Below, one piece after another: positions 1 through 16,900 of a stretch of DNA of 64,000 nucleotides. Position 1 is the first letter of the stretch. Each line of letters begins with the position of its first letter. The stretch spans positions 18,541,501 to 18,605,500 of the forward strand of contig NC_087151.1 in assembly GCF_035594125.1 (NCBI RefSeq), read 5' to 3'. A model generated the notes under the pieces. That model made no database searches. It saw only the letters and a list, made by a program, of their open reading frames with translations, and was not told the origin of the DNA. Both the position numbers and the translations under genes were made by a program. The stretch is from Scylla paramamosain (lineage: Eukaryota; Arthropoda; Malacostraca; Decapoda; Portunidae).

Positions 1-3000
1 CGAGAAACGTGTATAATGAGTGTCTTATTATTTTTGAGCAAAAGAACTTGTGGTTCACAAGAACCACAAGGCAAAAAACGCAAAAACTCGTGTATATAAA
101 GATGTTTCTTAGATACCAAAATGATGAAACTCATGAATAACAATATTAATTGAGAAATAGAACAACCTTACCAAATGCGTATATTTTGAGTGTTTTTCAC
201 ATTCTTAGGAAAACCCCAAATAGCACGCGAAACTATGTTGGAAAAAAAATCACATTACTAGAAGTGATTTTTGAGTGTTTTTGAGCGTGTTATGCAATAA
301 ATCACAAAAAAACAGGTCAATCACATTACATGGGAATAAAATAAACTTTTACCAAGAACTTGCCTTGAAGTGTTTTTCACCTCCTTACAAACCAAAACGC
401 TAAAACGCATGCAAAAAAACTCCTTTATGGAGAAGCAGAATAACATTACTAAAAACATGTTTTTTAAGTGTTTTTAAGTGTTTTTAAGTGTTCCTTAAAT
501 ACCAAAACGTTAAAACCCCAAAATAACACTCTTTGTAGAGAGAAAAAAAAAAGCTTTTTTTTATAATGATTTTCATAGATACCAAGATGCCAAAATTCTG
601 CCAAAATTCAGGGAATTTATGTGGAAAAAATAACATTATCAAAAAAGTTAATTATAGCTCTTTTTTCGGATTTTTATGTACCAAACTCTAAAATGCATGC
701 CAGTTATATAAGGAAGTTAAACGACTTTACCAGAAACCTGTCTTTTCAGTGTTTTTCAGCATGTTAGGCACCAAAACGATAAATAATGTGGAAGTCAGTC
801 AATATGTGAATCCAAAAGAAAATTACTGAAAACGTGTCTTTTCAGTGTTTTACGTAGAAAAACGCTAAAACGGATGCAAACCAACAAATATGAAGAAATA
901 GAATAACATTACCAAAAAGTGTTTTTGAGCTTTTTACCTACAAAAAACGCGCAAATGGATGGAAAGCAATCTATATTGGGAAGCAAAAGGACATTACGAG
1001 AAACGTGTATAATGAGTGTTTTATAGTTTCACAAGAACCACAAGGCAAAAAACGCAAAAACTCGTGTATATAGAGAAGTTTCTTACCAAAACGCTAAAAC
1101 TCATGAATAACACTTTTAATTGAAAAACAGAACTACCTTACCAAATGTGTGTATTTTGAGTGTTTTTCACATTGTTAGTTACGAAAATCCCAAATTACAT
1201 GCGAAACTAGCTTTATGTTGGAAAAAAAATTACCAGAAAAGTGTCTTTTGAGTGTTTTTGAGCGTTATATGCAACAAAACACTAAAAAGCAGAACAATCA
1301 CATTACACTGGAATAAAAGCAAATTTTACGAAGAACTTGCCTTTAAGTGTTTTTAACTCCTTACATACCAAAACGCTAAACGCATGGAAAACAACCTTTT
1401 ATGGAGAAACAGAATAACATTACCAAAAACATGTATTTTGAGTGTTTTTGATCATGTTACCTATAAAATCGCTTAAATACATGCAAAGAACCCTATGTTT
1501 GTGAAACGAAAGGACATTACGAAAATCGTGTATTATGAGTATTTTTAAGTTCCTTAAGTACCAAAAATCTAAAACCCACAAATAACACTCTTTATAGAGA
1601 AAAAAAATAATAAAAAAAATAGATTTTTTTTTGTTAATCATCTTCATAGGTACCGAGATGTCAAAATTCTGAAAAAATTCAGGGAAATTATGTGAAAAAA
1701 AACATTAAAATTTTTTTTTAGCTTTTTTCGGAGTTATGTACGAAATCCGGAAGTGCATGCAAAGCCACCTATATGGGGAAATTACACGACTTTACAAGAA
1801 ACGTGTCTTTGGGTGTTTTCAGCAATTTCAACAATATTACTGAAAACGTGTCTTTTCAGTTTTAGCGTAGAACGCTAAAACGGATGCAAACCAACCAATA
1901 TGAAGAAACAGAATAACATTACAAAAAAGTTGAGTGTTTTTGAGCTTGTTACCTACAAAAAACGCAAAAATGAATGCAAAGCAGTCTATATTGGGAAACA
2001 AAAGGATATTACAAAAAAATTGTATAATGAATGTTTTAATAGTTTTCAAGATCTATAAGGCAAAAAACGCAAAAACTCGTGTATGTGGAGATTTTTCTTA
2101 GATACCAAAATGCTGAAATTCATGAATAACACTCTTAATTGAGAAACAGAACAACCTTACCAAATGCGTGTATTTTGAGTGTTTTTCACATTCTTAGTTA
2201 CCAAAACCCGAAATTACATGCGAAACCAGCTTTATGTTGGAAATAAATGACATTACCAGAAAAAAAAGTGTCTTTTGAGTGTTTTTGAGCGTGTTAGGCA
2301 ATAAAGCACAAAAAAGCAGGGCAATGACATTACATGGGAATAAAACCAACATTTACTAAGAACTTGTCTTTAAGTGTCTTTCACTTAATACATATAATGA
2401 GTGTCTTATTATTTTCGGGCAATATTGTGGTTCACAAGAACCACAAGGCAAAAAACGCAAAAACTCATATATATAAAAAAGTTTCTTAGATACAAAAATG
2501 CTGAAACTCATGAATAACAATTTTAATTGAGAAACAGAACAACTTTATCAAATGCGTGTATTTTCAGTGTTTTTCACATTCTTAGGAAAATCTCAAATAG
2601 CATGCGAAACTAGCTTTATGTGGGAAAAAAAATAACATTACCTGAAGTGTCTTTTGTGTTTTTTGAGCGTGTTAGGCAATAAAGCACTAAAAAGCAGGGC
2701 AATCAAATTACATGGGAATAAAACCAACTTTTACCAAGAACTTGCCATTATGTGTTTTTGAGCACCTTACTTACCAAAACGCTAAAACGCATGCAAAACA
2801 CTCCTTTATGGAGAAGTAGAAAAACAATACAAAAACATGTGTTTTCAGTGTTTTTGATCATGTTACCTATAAAAACGCTTAAATACATGCAAAAAACTCT
2901 GTCTTTGGAAAACGAAAGGACATTACGAGAAACGTGTATTATGACTGTTTTTAAGTTCCTTAAGTACCAAAACGTTACGTTCTTTAAGAACCAAAACGTT

Positions 3001-6000
3001 GAGTTTTTTTTGAGCGTGATATGCAACAAAGCTCTAAAAACCAGAACAATCACATTACATGGGAATAAAACCAACTTTTACGAAGAACTTGCCTTTAAGT
3101 ATTTTTAAACTCCTTACATACCAAAACGCTAAAACGGAAGCAATAGCACCCTTTATGAAGAAACAGAATAACATTACCAAAAACATGTATTTTGAGTGTT
3201 TTTTATCATGTTACCTATAAAAACGCTTAAATACATGTAAAGAACACAATGTTTGTGAAATGAAAGGACATTACGAAAATCATGTATTACGAGTGTTTTT
3301 AAGTTCTTTAAGTACCAAAAAGCTAAAACCCAGAAATAACACTCTTTATAGAGAAAAAAAAAATAGATTTTTTTTTTAGTTATTCATCTTCATAGGTATC
3401 GAGATGCCAAAATTCTGGCAAAATTCAGGGAAATTATGTAAAAAAAAAATCATTATCACAAAAAAAAATAGCTTTTTTCCGGAGTTATGTACCAAACCCT
3501 GAAGCGCATGCAAAGCCACCTATATGGGGAAATTACACGACTTTACCAGAAACCTGTCTTTTGAGTGTTTTTTCGGCAATATCAACAATATTACTGAAAA
3601 CGTGTCTTTTTCAGTGATTTACGTAGAAAAACGCTTAAGCTGATGCAACCAACCAATATGAAGAAATAGAATATCATTACCAAAAAGATATATTTTGAGT
3701 GTTTTTTAGTTTCTTACAAAAAAATGCGAAAATGGATGGAAAGTACTCTATACTGGGAAACAAAAGGACATTACGAGAAACGTGTATAATGAGTGTTTTA
3801 TAGTTTCACAAGAACCAAAGGCAAAAAACGCAAAAACTCGCGTATATAGAGAAGTTTCTTACATACCAAAATCCTAAAACTCATGAATAACACTTTAAAT
3901 TGAGAAACAGAACTACCTTACCAAATGTCTGTAATAGAGATGTTTCTTACATACCAAAATGCTGAAACTCATGAATAATACTCTTAATTAAGAAACAGAA
4001 CAACCTTACTAAATGCGTGTATTTTGAGTGTTTTTCACATTCTTATTTACCAAACCCAAAATTCCATGCGAAACTAGCTTTATGTGGGAAAAAAATGACA
4101 TTACCAGAAAAGTGTCTTTTGAGTGTTTTTGAGCGTGTTAGGCAATAAAGCACTAAAAAGCAGGGCAATCACATTACATGGGAATAAAACCAACTTTTTT
4201 GAGCTCATTACATACCAAAACGCTAAAACGCATGCAAAACACCTTTTATGGTTAAACAGAATAACATTGCCAAAAACATGTATTTTAAGTGTTTTTTAAA
4301 TAAATAAAAAATAAAAAAATAGGATTTAAAAATTTTTTTTTTTATTTATCTTCATAGGTACCGAGATGCCAAAATTCTGGAAAGATTCAGGGCAATAATA
4401 TGATAAAAGAATATTATTAAAAAAGTTAATTTTAGCTTTTTTTTCTGACTGTTATGTGCCAAACCCTAAAGTGCATGCAAAGCCTCCTATATGAGGAAAT
4501 TAAACGACCTTATCAAAAATCTCTCTTTTGAGTGTTGTTCAGCATGTTAGGCACCAAAACAATAAATAATAAGGAACTCACTCTATATAGTAATTCAAAA
4601 CAAAATTACTGAAAACGTGTCTTCTCAGTGTTTTACGTAGAAAAACGCTAACACGGATGGAAACAAACCAATATAAAGAAATAGAAAAACATTACCAAAA
4701 AGGTATATTTTGAGTGTTTTTGAGCTTGTTACCTATAAGAAACACGAAAATTGATCAAAGCACTCTATCATGGGAAAGAAAAGGACATTGCATGAAAAGT
4801 GTATAATGAGTGTTTTATAGTTCAAAAGAACCACAAATCAAAAAATGCAAAAACTAGTGTATATGAAGAACTTTCGTAGATACCAAAATGCTGAAATTCA
4901 TGAACAACACTCTTAATTGAGAAACAGAACAATCTTATTAAATTGCATGCAAAAGCTGCTTTATGTGGGAAAAAAATGACATTACCAGAAAAATGTGTTT
5001 TGAGTGTTTTTTGAGCGTGTTAGGAGATAAAGCACTAAAAAGCAGGGCAATCACATTACATTGGATTTAAACCAATTTTTTAATAAGAACTTGCCTCTAA
5101 GTGTTTTTGAGCTCCTTATATACTTTATTGAGAAGCAGAATAACATTACTAAAAACATGTGTTTTAAGTGTTTTTAAGTTTTTTTAAGTGTTCCTTAAAT
5201 ACCTTTAAGTGTTTTTAAGTGTTCCTTAAGTAGTAATTGATTTTCATAGGTACCAAGATGCCAAAATTCTGCCAAAATTCAGGGAATTTATGTGGAAAAA
5301 AGAACATTATCAAAAAAGTTAATTATAGCTCTTTTTTTCGGATTTTTATGTACCAAAATATAAAGTGAATGCCACCTATATAAGGAAGTTAAACGACTTT
5401 TCCAGAAATCTGTCTTTTCAGTGTTTTTTTCAGAATGTTAGGCACAACAACGATAAATAATATGGAAGTCAGTCAATATGTGAATCCAAAACAAAATTAC
5501 TGAAAACGTGTCTTTTCAGTGTTTTACGTAGAAAAACGCTAAAACGGATGCAAACCAACAAATATGAAGAAATAGAATAACATTACCAAAAAGTGTTTTT
5601 GAGCTTTTTACCTACAAAAAACGCGCAAATGGATGGAAAGCACTCTATATTAGGAAGCAAAAGGACATTACGAGAAACGTGTATAATGAGTGTTTTATAG
5701 TTTTACAAGAACCACAAGGCAAAAAACGCAAAAACTCGTGTATAAAGAGAAGTTTCTTACATACCAAAACGCTAAAACTCATGAATAACACTTTTTATTG
5801 AAAAACAGAACTACTTTACCAAATGTGTGTATTTTGAGTGTTTTTCTCATTCTTAGTTACGAAAATCCCAAATTATATGCGAAACTACCTTTATGTGGGA
5901 AAAAAATGACATTACCAGAAAAGTGTCTTTTGAGAGTTGTTGAGCGTTATATGCAATAAAACACTAAAAAGGAGAACAATCACATTACACTGGAATAAAA

Positions 6001-8301
6001 CCAAATTTTACGAAAAACTTGCCTTTAAGTGTTTTTTAACTCCTTACATACCAAAACGCTAAACGCATGGAAAACAACATTTATGGAGAAACAGAATAAC
6101 ATTACCAAAAACATGTGTTTTGAGTGTTTTTGATCATGTTACCTATAAAATCGCTTAAATACATGCAAAGAACCCTATGTTTGTGAAACGAAAGGACATT
6201 ACGAAAATCGTGTATTATGGGTATTTTTAAGTTCCTTAAGTACCAAAAATCTAAAACCCACAAATAACACTCTTTATAGAGAAAAAAAAAATAATAAATT
6301 TTTTTTTTTTTTTGTTATTCATCTTCATAGGTACCGAGATGCAAAAATTCTGAGAAAATTCAGGGAAATTATGTGAAAAAAAAAATAATAATTTTAGCTT
6401 TTTCCAGTGTTATGTACGAAACCCGGAAGTGCATGCAAAGCCACCTATATGGGGAAATTACACTTTACAAGAAACGTGTCCTTGAGTGTTTTCATCAATT
6501 TCAAAAATATTACTGAAAACATGTCTTTTCAGTTTTAGCGTAGAACGCTAAAACGGATGCAAACCAACCAATATGAAGAAATAGAATAACATTACAAAAA
6601 AGTTATGTTTTTGATCTTGTTATCTACAAAAAACGCAAAAATGAATGCAAAGCAGTCTATATTGGGAAACAAAAGGATATTACAAGAAAATTGTATAATG
6701 AATGTTTTTATAGTTTTCAAGAACCATAGGGCAAAAAACGCAAAAACTCGTATATATGGAGAAGTTTCTTGGATACCAAATTGCTGAAACTCATGAATAA
6801 CACTCTTAATTCAGAAAAAGAACAATCTTAGGAAATGAGTGTATTTTGAGTGTTTTTTTTCACATTCTTAGTGGTCCAACCCCAAATTACATGCGAGAAT
6901 GTGGAAAAAAATTAAATTACTAGAAAAGTGCCTTTTTAGTGTTTTTCAGCGTGTTAGGCAATAAAGCACTAAAAAGCAGGGCAATCATATTACATGGGAA
7001 TATAACCAATTTTTTACCAAGAACTTGCCTTTTAAGTTTTTTTGAGCTCCTTACATACCAAAACGCTAAAACCCATGAAAACACCCTTTATGGATAAACA
7101 GAATAACATTATGAAAAACATTTATTTTGAGTGTTTTTGAGCTTGTTACCAATAAAAACGCTTAAATACATGCAAAGAACCCTATGTTTGGGAATGAAAG
7201 GACATTACTAAGAATGTGTATTATGAGTGTTTATAAGTTCCTAAAGTACCAAAAAGCTAAAACCCACAAATAACACTGTTTGTAGAGAAAAAAATAAATA
7301 AAAAAAATAAATAAAAAAATAGCATTTTTTTTATTGATCTTCATAGGTACCGAGGAGCCAAAATTCTGGCAAAAATCAGGAAAATTACGTGAAAAAAGAA
7401 TATTATGAAAAATGGTAATTTTAGCTTTTTTTTCGGACTGTTATGTACCAAACCCTAAAGTGTATGCAAATATGGGGAAATTAAACGACTTTACAAGAAA
7501 CCTGTGTTTTCAGTGTTTTTCAGCATGTTAGGCATCAAAAACGATAAATAACATGGAAGTTACTCTATATGGGAATCCAAAACAAAATTACTGAAAACGT
7601 GTCTTTTCTGTGTTTTACGTAGAAAAACGCTAAAACGGATGGAAACCAACCAATATGAAGAAATAGAATAACATTACCAAAAAGGTATATTTTGAGTGTT
7701 TTTGATCATGTTACCTATAAAAACGCATAAATACATGCAAAGAACCTTATCTTTAGGAAACAAAAGGACATTACGAGAAACGAGTATTATGAGTGTTTTT
7801 ACGTTCCTTAAGTACCAAAAAGCTTTAACCCACATATAACACTCTTTATAGAGAAAAATTAATAAATGAAAAAATAGCATTTTTTTTTGTTAATGATCTT
7901 CATAGGTACCGAGATGCCAAAATTCTGGCAAAATTCAGGGAAATTATGTGAAAAAAAAATATTATGAAAAAAGTTAATTTTAGCTTTTTTTTTTTCGGAC
8001 TGTTATGTACCAAACCCTAAAGTGTATGCAAAGTCACCTACATGAGGAAATTAAACGACTTTACCAGATACCTGTCTTTTGAGTGTTTTTCAGCAAGTTA
8101 GGCACCAAAACGATAAATAATATGGAAGTCACTAGTTTTGGGAATCCAAAACAAAATTACTGAAAACGTGTCTTTTTAGTGTTTTACTTAGAAAAACATT
8201 AGAACGGATGCAAACTAACCAATATGAAGAAATAGAATAATATTACTAAAATGTTATATTTTGAGTGTTTTTGAGCTTGTTACCTAAAGAAAACGCGAAA
8301 A
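1..8301 (-). repeat. HOR satellite array, reverse-oriented block
   Basis: The block is AT-rich tandem satellite made of diverged subunits of about 90-105 bp. Each typically carries a core like ACCAAAACGCTAAAACGC plus ATGCAAA, a GAATAACATTACCAAAAA-like middle and a GAGTGTTTTTGAGC-like end. About ten subunit types follow a fixed order and form a unit of about 1.05 kb. The unit is marked by an A/T-rich segment with GGTACCGAGATGCCAAAATT and AATTCAGGG, seen near 606, 1673, 3420, 4382, 5273, 6357, 7372 and 7930. Spacings of about 1067, 1747, 962, 891, 1084, 1015 and 558 show truncated and rearranged units. Minus strand here means reversed relative to 10961-18648. Open frames in it follow the repeat and are not genes. 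Confidence 0.93.
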
Positions 8302-10960
<2,659 letters not shown>

Positions 10961-13900
10961 CACATTTTTTGTAATATTATTCTGTTTCTTCTTATAGGGT
11001 GTTTTCTTCATATTGGTTGGTTTGCATCCGTTTTAATGTTTTTCTAAGTAAAACACTAAAAAAACACGTTTTCAGTAATTTTGTTTTGGATTCCCATAAA
11101 GAGTGACTTCCATATTATTTATCGTTTTGGTGCCTAACTTGCTGAAAAACACTCAAAACACATGTATCTGGTAAAGTCGTTTAATTTCCTCATGTAGGTG
11201 GCTTTGCATACACTTTAGGTACATAACAGTCCGAAAAAAAAAATCTAAAATTAACTTTTTTCATAATATTATTTTTTCACATAATTTCCCTGAAATTTGC
11301 CAGAATTTTGGCATCTCGGTACCTATGAAGATAAATAACAAAAAAAAAAAAATCCATTTTAATTAATTTATTTATTTTCTCTATAAAGAGTGTTATTTGT
11401 GGGTTTTAACTCTTTTCGTACTCATGGAACTTAAAAACACTCATAATACACGTTTCTCGTAATGTCCTTTCGTTTCCCAAACATATGGTTCTTTGCATGT
11501 ATTTAAGCGTTTTTATACGTAAGAGATCAAAAACACTGAAAATTCATGTTTTTCGTAATGTTATTTTATTTATCAATAAAGGATATTTTGCATGCATTTT
11601 AGCGTTTTAGTATGTAAGGAGCTGAAAGACACTTAAAGACAAGTTCTTGGTAAATGTTGGTTTTATTCCCCTTCATTGCCCTGCTTTTTTGTGCTTTATT
11701 GCCTAACACGCTCAAAAACACTCAAAAGACACTTTTTTTTCTGGTAATGTCATTTATTTCCAACATAAAGCTGGTTTCGCATGTAATTTCGGGTTTTGGT
11801 AACTAAGAATGTGAAAAACACTCAAAATACACGCATTTGGTAAGGTTGTTCTGTTTCTCAATTAAGAGTGTTATTCATGAATTTCAGCATTTTGGTATCT
11901 AAGAAAAATCTCCACATACACGAGTTTTTGCGTTTTTTGCCTTATGGATCTTGAAAACTATTAAAACATTCATTATACAGTTTTTTTTGTAATATCCTTT
12001 TGTTTCCCAATATAGACTGCTTTGCATTCATTTTTGCGTTTTTTGTAGGTAACAAGCTCAAAAACACTCAACTTTTTTGTAATGTTATTCTATTTCTTCA
12101 TATTGGTTGGTTTGCATCCGTTTTAGCGTTCTACGCTAAAACTGAAAAGACACGTTTTCAGTAATATTGTTGAAATTGCTGAAAACACCCAAAGACACGT
12201 TTCTTGTAAAGTCGTGTAATTTCCCCATATAAGTGGCTTTGCATGCACTTCCGGATTTCGTACATAATTCCGAAAAAAGCTAAAGAAAAATTTTAATGTT
12301 TTTTTTTCACATAATTTCCCTGAATTTTTTCAGAATTTTGACATCTCCGTACCTATGAAGATGATTAACAAAAAAAAAATCTATTTTTTTAATTATTTTT
12401 TTTCTCTATAAAGAGTGTTATTTGTGGGTTTTAGATTTTTGGTACTTAAGGAACTTAAAAATACTCATAATACACGACTTTCGTAATGTCCTTTCGTTTC
12501 ACAAAAATAGGGTTCTTTGCATGTATTTAAGCGATTTTATAGGTAATATGATCAAAAACACTCAAAATACATGTTTTTGGTAATGTTATTCTGTTTCTCC
12601 ATAAAAGATTGTTTTGCATGCGTTTAGCGTTTTGGTATGTAAGGAGTTAAAAAACACTTAAAGGCAAGTTCTTCGTAAAATTTGCTTTTATTCCAGTGTA
12701 ATGTGATTGTTCTGCTTTTTAGTGTTTTGTTGCATATAACGCTCAAAAACACTCAAAAGACACTTTTCTGGTAATTTTTTTCCCACATAAAGCTAGTTTC
12801 GCATGTAATTTGGGATTTTCGTAACTAACAATGTGAAAAACACTCAAAATACACACATTTGGTAAGGTAGTTCTGTTTTTCAATTAAAAGTGTTATTCAT
12901 GAGTTTTAGCGTTTTGGTAAGAAACTTCTCTATATACACGAGTTTTTGCGTTTTTTGCCTTGTGGTTCTTGTGAAACTATAAAACACTCATTATACACGT
13001 TTCTCGTAATGTCCTTTTGCTTCCCAATATAGAGTGCTTTCCATCCATTTGCGCGTTTTTTGTAGGTAAAAAGCTCAAAAACACTTTTTGGTAATGTTAT
13101 TCTATTTCTTCATATTTGTTGGTTTGCATCCGTTTTAGCGTTTTTCTACGTAAAACACTGAAAAGACACGTTTTCAGTAATTTTCTTTTGGATTCACATA
13201 TTGACTGACTTCCACATTATTTATCGTTTTGGTGCCTAACATGCTGAAAAACACTGAAAAGACAGGTTTCTGGTAAAGTCGTTTAACTTCCTTATATAAC
13301 TGGCATGCACTTTAGAGTTTGGTACATAAAAATCCGAAAAAAGAGCTATAATTAACTTTTTTGATAATGTTATTTTTTCCACATAAATTCCCTGAATTTT
13401 GGCAGAATTTTGGCATCTTGGTATCTATAAAAATCATTATAAAAAAAACTTTTTTTTTTCTCTATAAAGAGTGTTATTTTGGGGTTTTAACGTTTTTATA
13501 CTTAAGGAACACTTAAAAACACTTAAAAACACTTAAAAAACATGTTTTTAGTAATGTTATTCTGCTTCTCCATAAAGGAGTTTTTTGCATGCGTTTTAGC
13601 GTTTTGGTTTGTAAGGAGGTGAAAAACACTTCAAGGCAAGTTCTTGGTAAAAGTTGATTTTATTCCCATGTAATGTGATTGCCCTGTTTTTTTTGTGATT
13701 TATTGCCTAACACGCTCAAAAACACTCAAAAATCACTTCTAGTAATGTGATTTTTTTTTCCAACATAGTTTCGCGTGCTATTTGGGGTTTTCCTAAGAAT
13801 GTGAAAAACACTCAAAATATACGCATTTGGTAAGGTTATTCTGTTTCTCAATTAATATTGTTATTCATGAGTTTCATCATTTTGATATCTAAGAAACATC

Positions 13901-16900
13901 TTTATATACACGAGTTTTTGCGTTTTTTGCCTTGTGGTTCTTGTGAACCACAAGTTCTTTTGCTCAAAAATAATAAGACACTCATTATACACGTTTCTCG
14001 TAATGTTTTTTGTTTCCCAATAGGGATTGCTTTGCATCCATTTTCGCGTTTTTTGTAGGTAACAAGCTCAAAAACACTCAAAATGTACCTTTTTGGTAAT
14101 GTTATTTTATTTCTTCTTATTGGTTGGTTTGCATCCGTTTTAGCATTTTTATACGTAAAACACCGAAAAGACACTTTTTCAGTAATTTTGTTTTAGATTC
14201 CCATATAGACTGACTTGCATGTTATTTACCGTTAGGGTGCCTAACAAGCTGAAAAACACTCATAAGACAGTTTTCTGGCAAAGACGTTTAATTTCCCCAT
14301 ATAGGTGGCTTTGTATGCACTTTAGGGTTTGGTACATAACAGTACGAAAAATAAAGCTAAAATTAACTTTTTTGATAATTGACTCATAATTTCCTGAATT
14401 TTGCCCAAATTTTGGCATTTCGGTACCTGTGAAGATGAAAAAGAAAAAAAATATCGTTTTTTTCTCAATAAAGAGTGTTATTTGTGGCTTTTAGCTTTTT
14501 GGTAAAGATCTTAATAACACTGATAATACACGTTTCTCGTAATGTCCTTTCGTTTCCCAAAAATAGGGTTCTTTGCATGTATTTAAGCGTTTTTATTGGT
14601 AACATGATCAAAAACACTCAAAATATATGTTTTTGGTAATGTTATTCTCTTTCTCCATTAAGTGTGTTTTGCATGCATTTTAGCGTTTTGGTATATAAGG
14701 AGCTCAAAACACTTAAAGGCAAGTTCTTGGTAAAAATTGATTTTATTTCCATGTAAAGTGATTCCCCTGCTTTTTAGTGCTTTATTGCCTATCACGCTCA
14801 AAAACACTCAAAAGACACTTTTCTGGTAATGTCATTTTTTTCCCACATAAAGCTGGTTTCACATGCAATTTGGGATTTTGGTAACTAAGAATGTGAAAAG
14901 CACTCAAAATACACGCATTTAGTAAAGTTGTTCTGTTTCTCAATTAAGAGTGTTATTCATGAGTTTCAGCATTTTGGTATCTAGGAAACCTCCATATACA
15001 CGAGTTTTTGCGTTTTTTGGCTTGTGGTTCTTTTGAACTATAAAACATTCATTATACACTTTTCTCACAATGTCCCTTTGTTTCCCAATATAGAGTGCTT
15101 TGTATCAATTTTTGCGTTTTTTTTTTTGTAGGTAACAAGCTCAAAAACACTCAAAATATACCTTTTTGGTAATGTTTTTTTTTTCTATTTCTTGATATTG
15201 GTTGGTTTGAATCCATTTTAGCGTTTTTCTACGTAAAACACTGGGAACACACGTTTTCCGTAATTTTGTTTTGGATTCCCATATAAAGTGAGTTCCTTAT
15301 TATTTATCATTTCGGTGCTTAACATGCTGAAAAACACTCAAAAGACAGATTTCTGGTAAGGTAGTTTAATTTCCTTATATAGGAGGCTTTGCATGCAGTT
15401 TAGGGTTTGGTACATAACAGTCCGAAAAAAAACAGCTAAAATCAACTTTTTTGATAATATTCTCTTATCATATAATTGCCTTGAATTTTCCCAGAATTTT
15501 GGCTATTCGTACCTATGAAGATGAATAACAAAAAAAAAATCCTATTTTTTATTTTTTTTTATTTATTTATTTTTTGTAAATAAAGAGTGGGTTTTAGGTT
15601 TTTGGTACTTAAACTTAAAAACACTCATAATATACGCTTCTCGTAATGTCCTTTTGTTTCCCAAACATAAGGTTCTTTGCATGTATTTAAGCGTTTTTGT
15701 AGGTAACATGATCAAAAATACTCAAAATACATGTTTTTGGTAGTTTTATTCTGTTTCACCATAAAGTGTAATTTGCATGCGTTTTAGTGTTTTGGTATAT
15801 AAGGAGCTCAAAAAGACTTAAAGGCAAGTTCTTATTAAAAATTGCTTTTATTCAAATGTAATGCGATTGCCCTGCTTTTTAGTGCTTTATTGCCTATCAG
15901 GCTCAAAAACACTCAAAAGACTTTTTTCTGGTAATGTCAATTTTTTCTCACATAAAGCTGGTTTCGCATGCAATTTGAGGTTTTGGTAACTAAGTATGTG
16001 AAAAGCTCTCAAAATACACGCATTTAGTAAGGTTGTTCTGTTTCTCAATTAGGAATGTTATTCATGAGTTTCAGCATTTTGGTATCTAGGAAACTTCTCC
16101 ATATCCTCAAGTTTTTGCGTTTTTTGCCTTTTGGTTCTTTTGAACTATAAAACACTCATTATACACTTTTCTTGCAATGTCCTTTTATTTCCTAATATAG
16201 AGTGCTTTGCATCAATTTTCGCGTTTTTTGTAGGTAACAAGCTCAAAAACACTCAAAATATACCTTTTTGGTAATGTTTTTCTATTTTTTTTTTTTTTAA
16301 TTGGTTGGTTTGCATCCGTTTATCGTTTTTTCTACGTAAAACACTGAGAGGACACGTTTTCAGTAGTTTTGTTTGGATTCCCATATAGAGTGAGTTCCTT
16401 ATTTATTTATCGTTTTGGTGGCTAACATTCTGAAAAACACTCAAAAGACAGATTTCTTTTAAGGTCGTTTAATTTCCTCATATAGGAGGCTTTGCATGCA
16501 CTTTAGGGTTTGGTATAATTATTATAACAGTCCGAAAAAAAAGCTAAAATTAACTTTTTTGATAATTTTCTTTTATCATATAATAGCCCGGAATTTTCCC
16601 AGAATTTTGGCATCTCGGTACCTATGAAGATGAATAACAAAAAAAAAAATCCTATTTTTTTATTTTTATTTATTTATTTTTCTAAATAATGAGTGTTATT
16701 TGTGGGTTTTAGCCTTTTGGTACTTAAGGAACTAAAAAAACACTCATAATACATATTTCTCGTAATGTCCTTTCGTTTCCCAAACATAAGGTTCTTTGCA
16801 TGTATTTAAGCGTTTTTATAGATAACATCAAAAACACTCAAAATACATATTTTTGGTAATGTTATTCTGTTTCTCCATAAAAGGTGTTTTGCATGCGTTT

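Noticed and set aside
1420..2049. Minus-strand open frames in the satellite that recur with the same peptide (for example 1837-2049 and 46917-47129)
   Set aside because: They repeat because the DNA block is duplicated. Other copies of the unit carry stops or shifts, and the composition is that of AT-rich satellite, so they are not genes.
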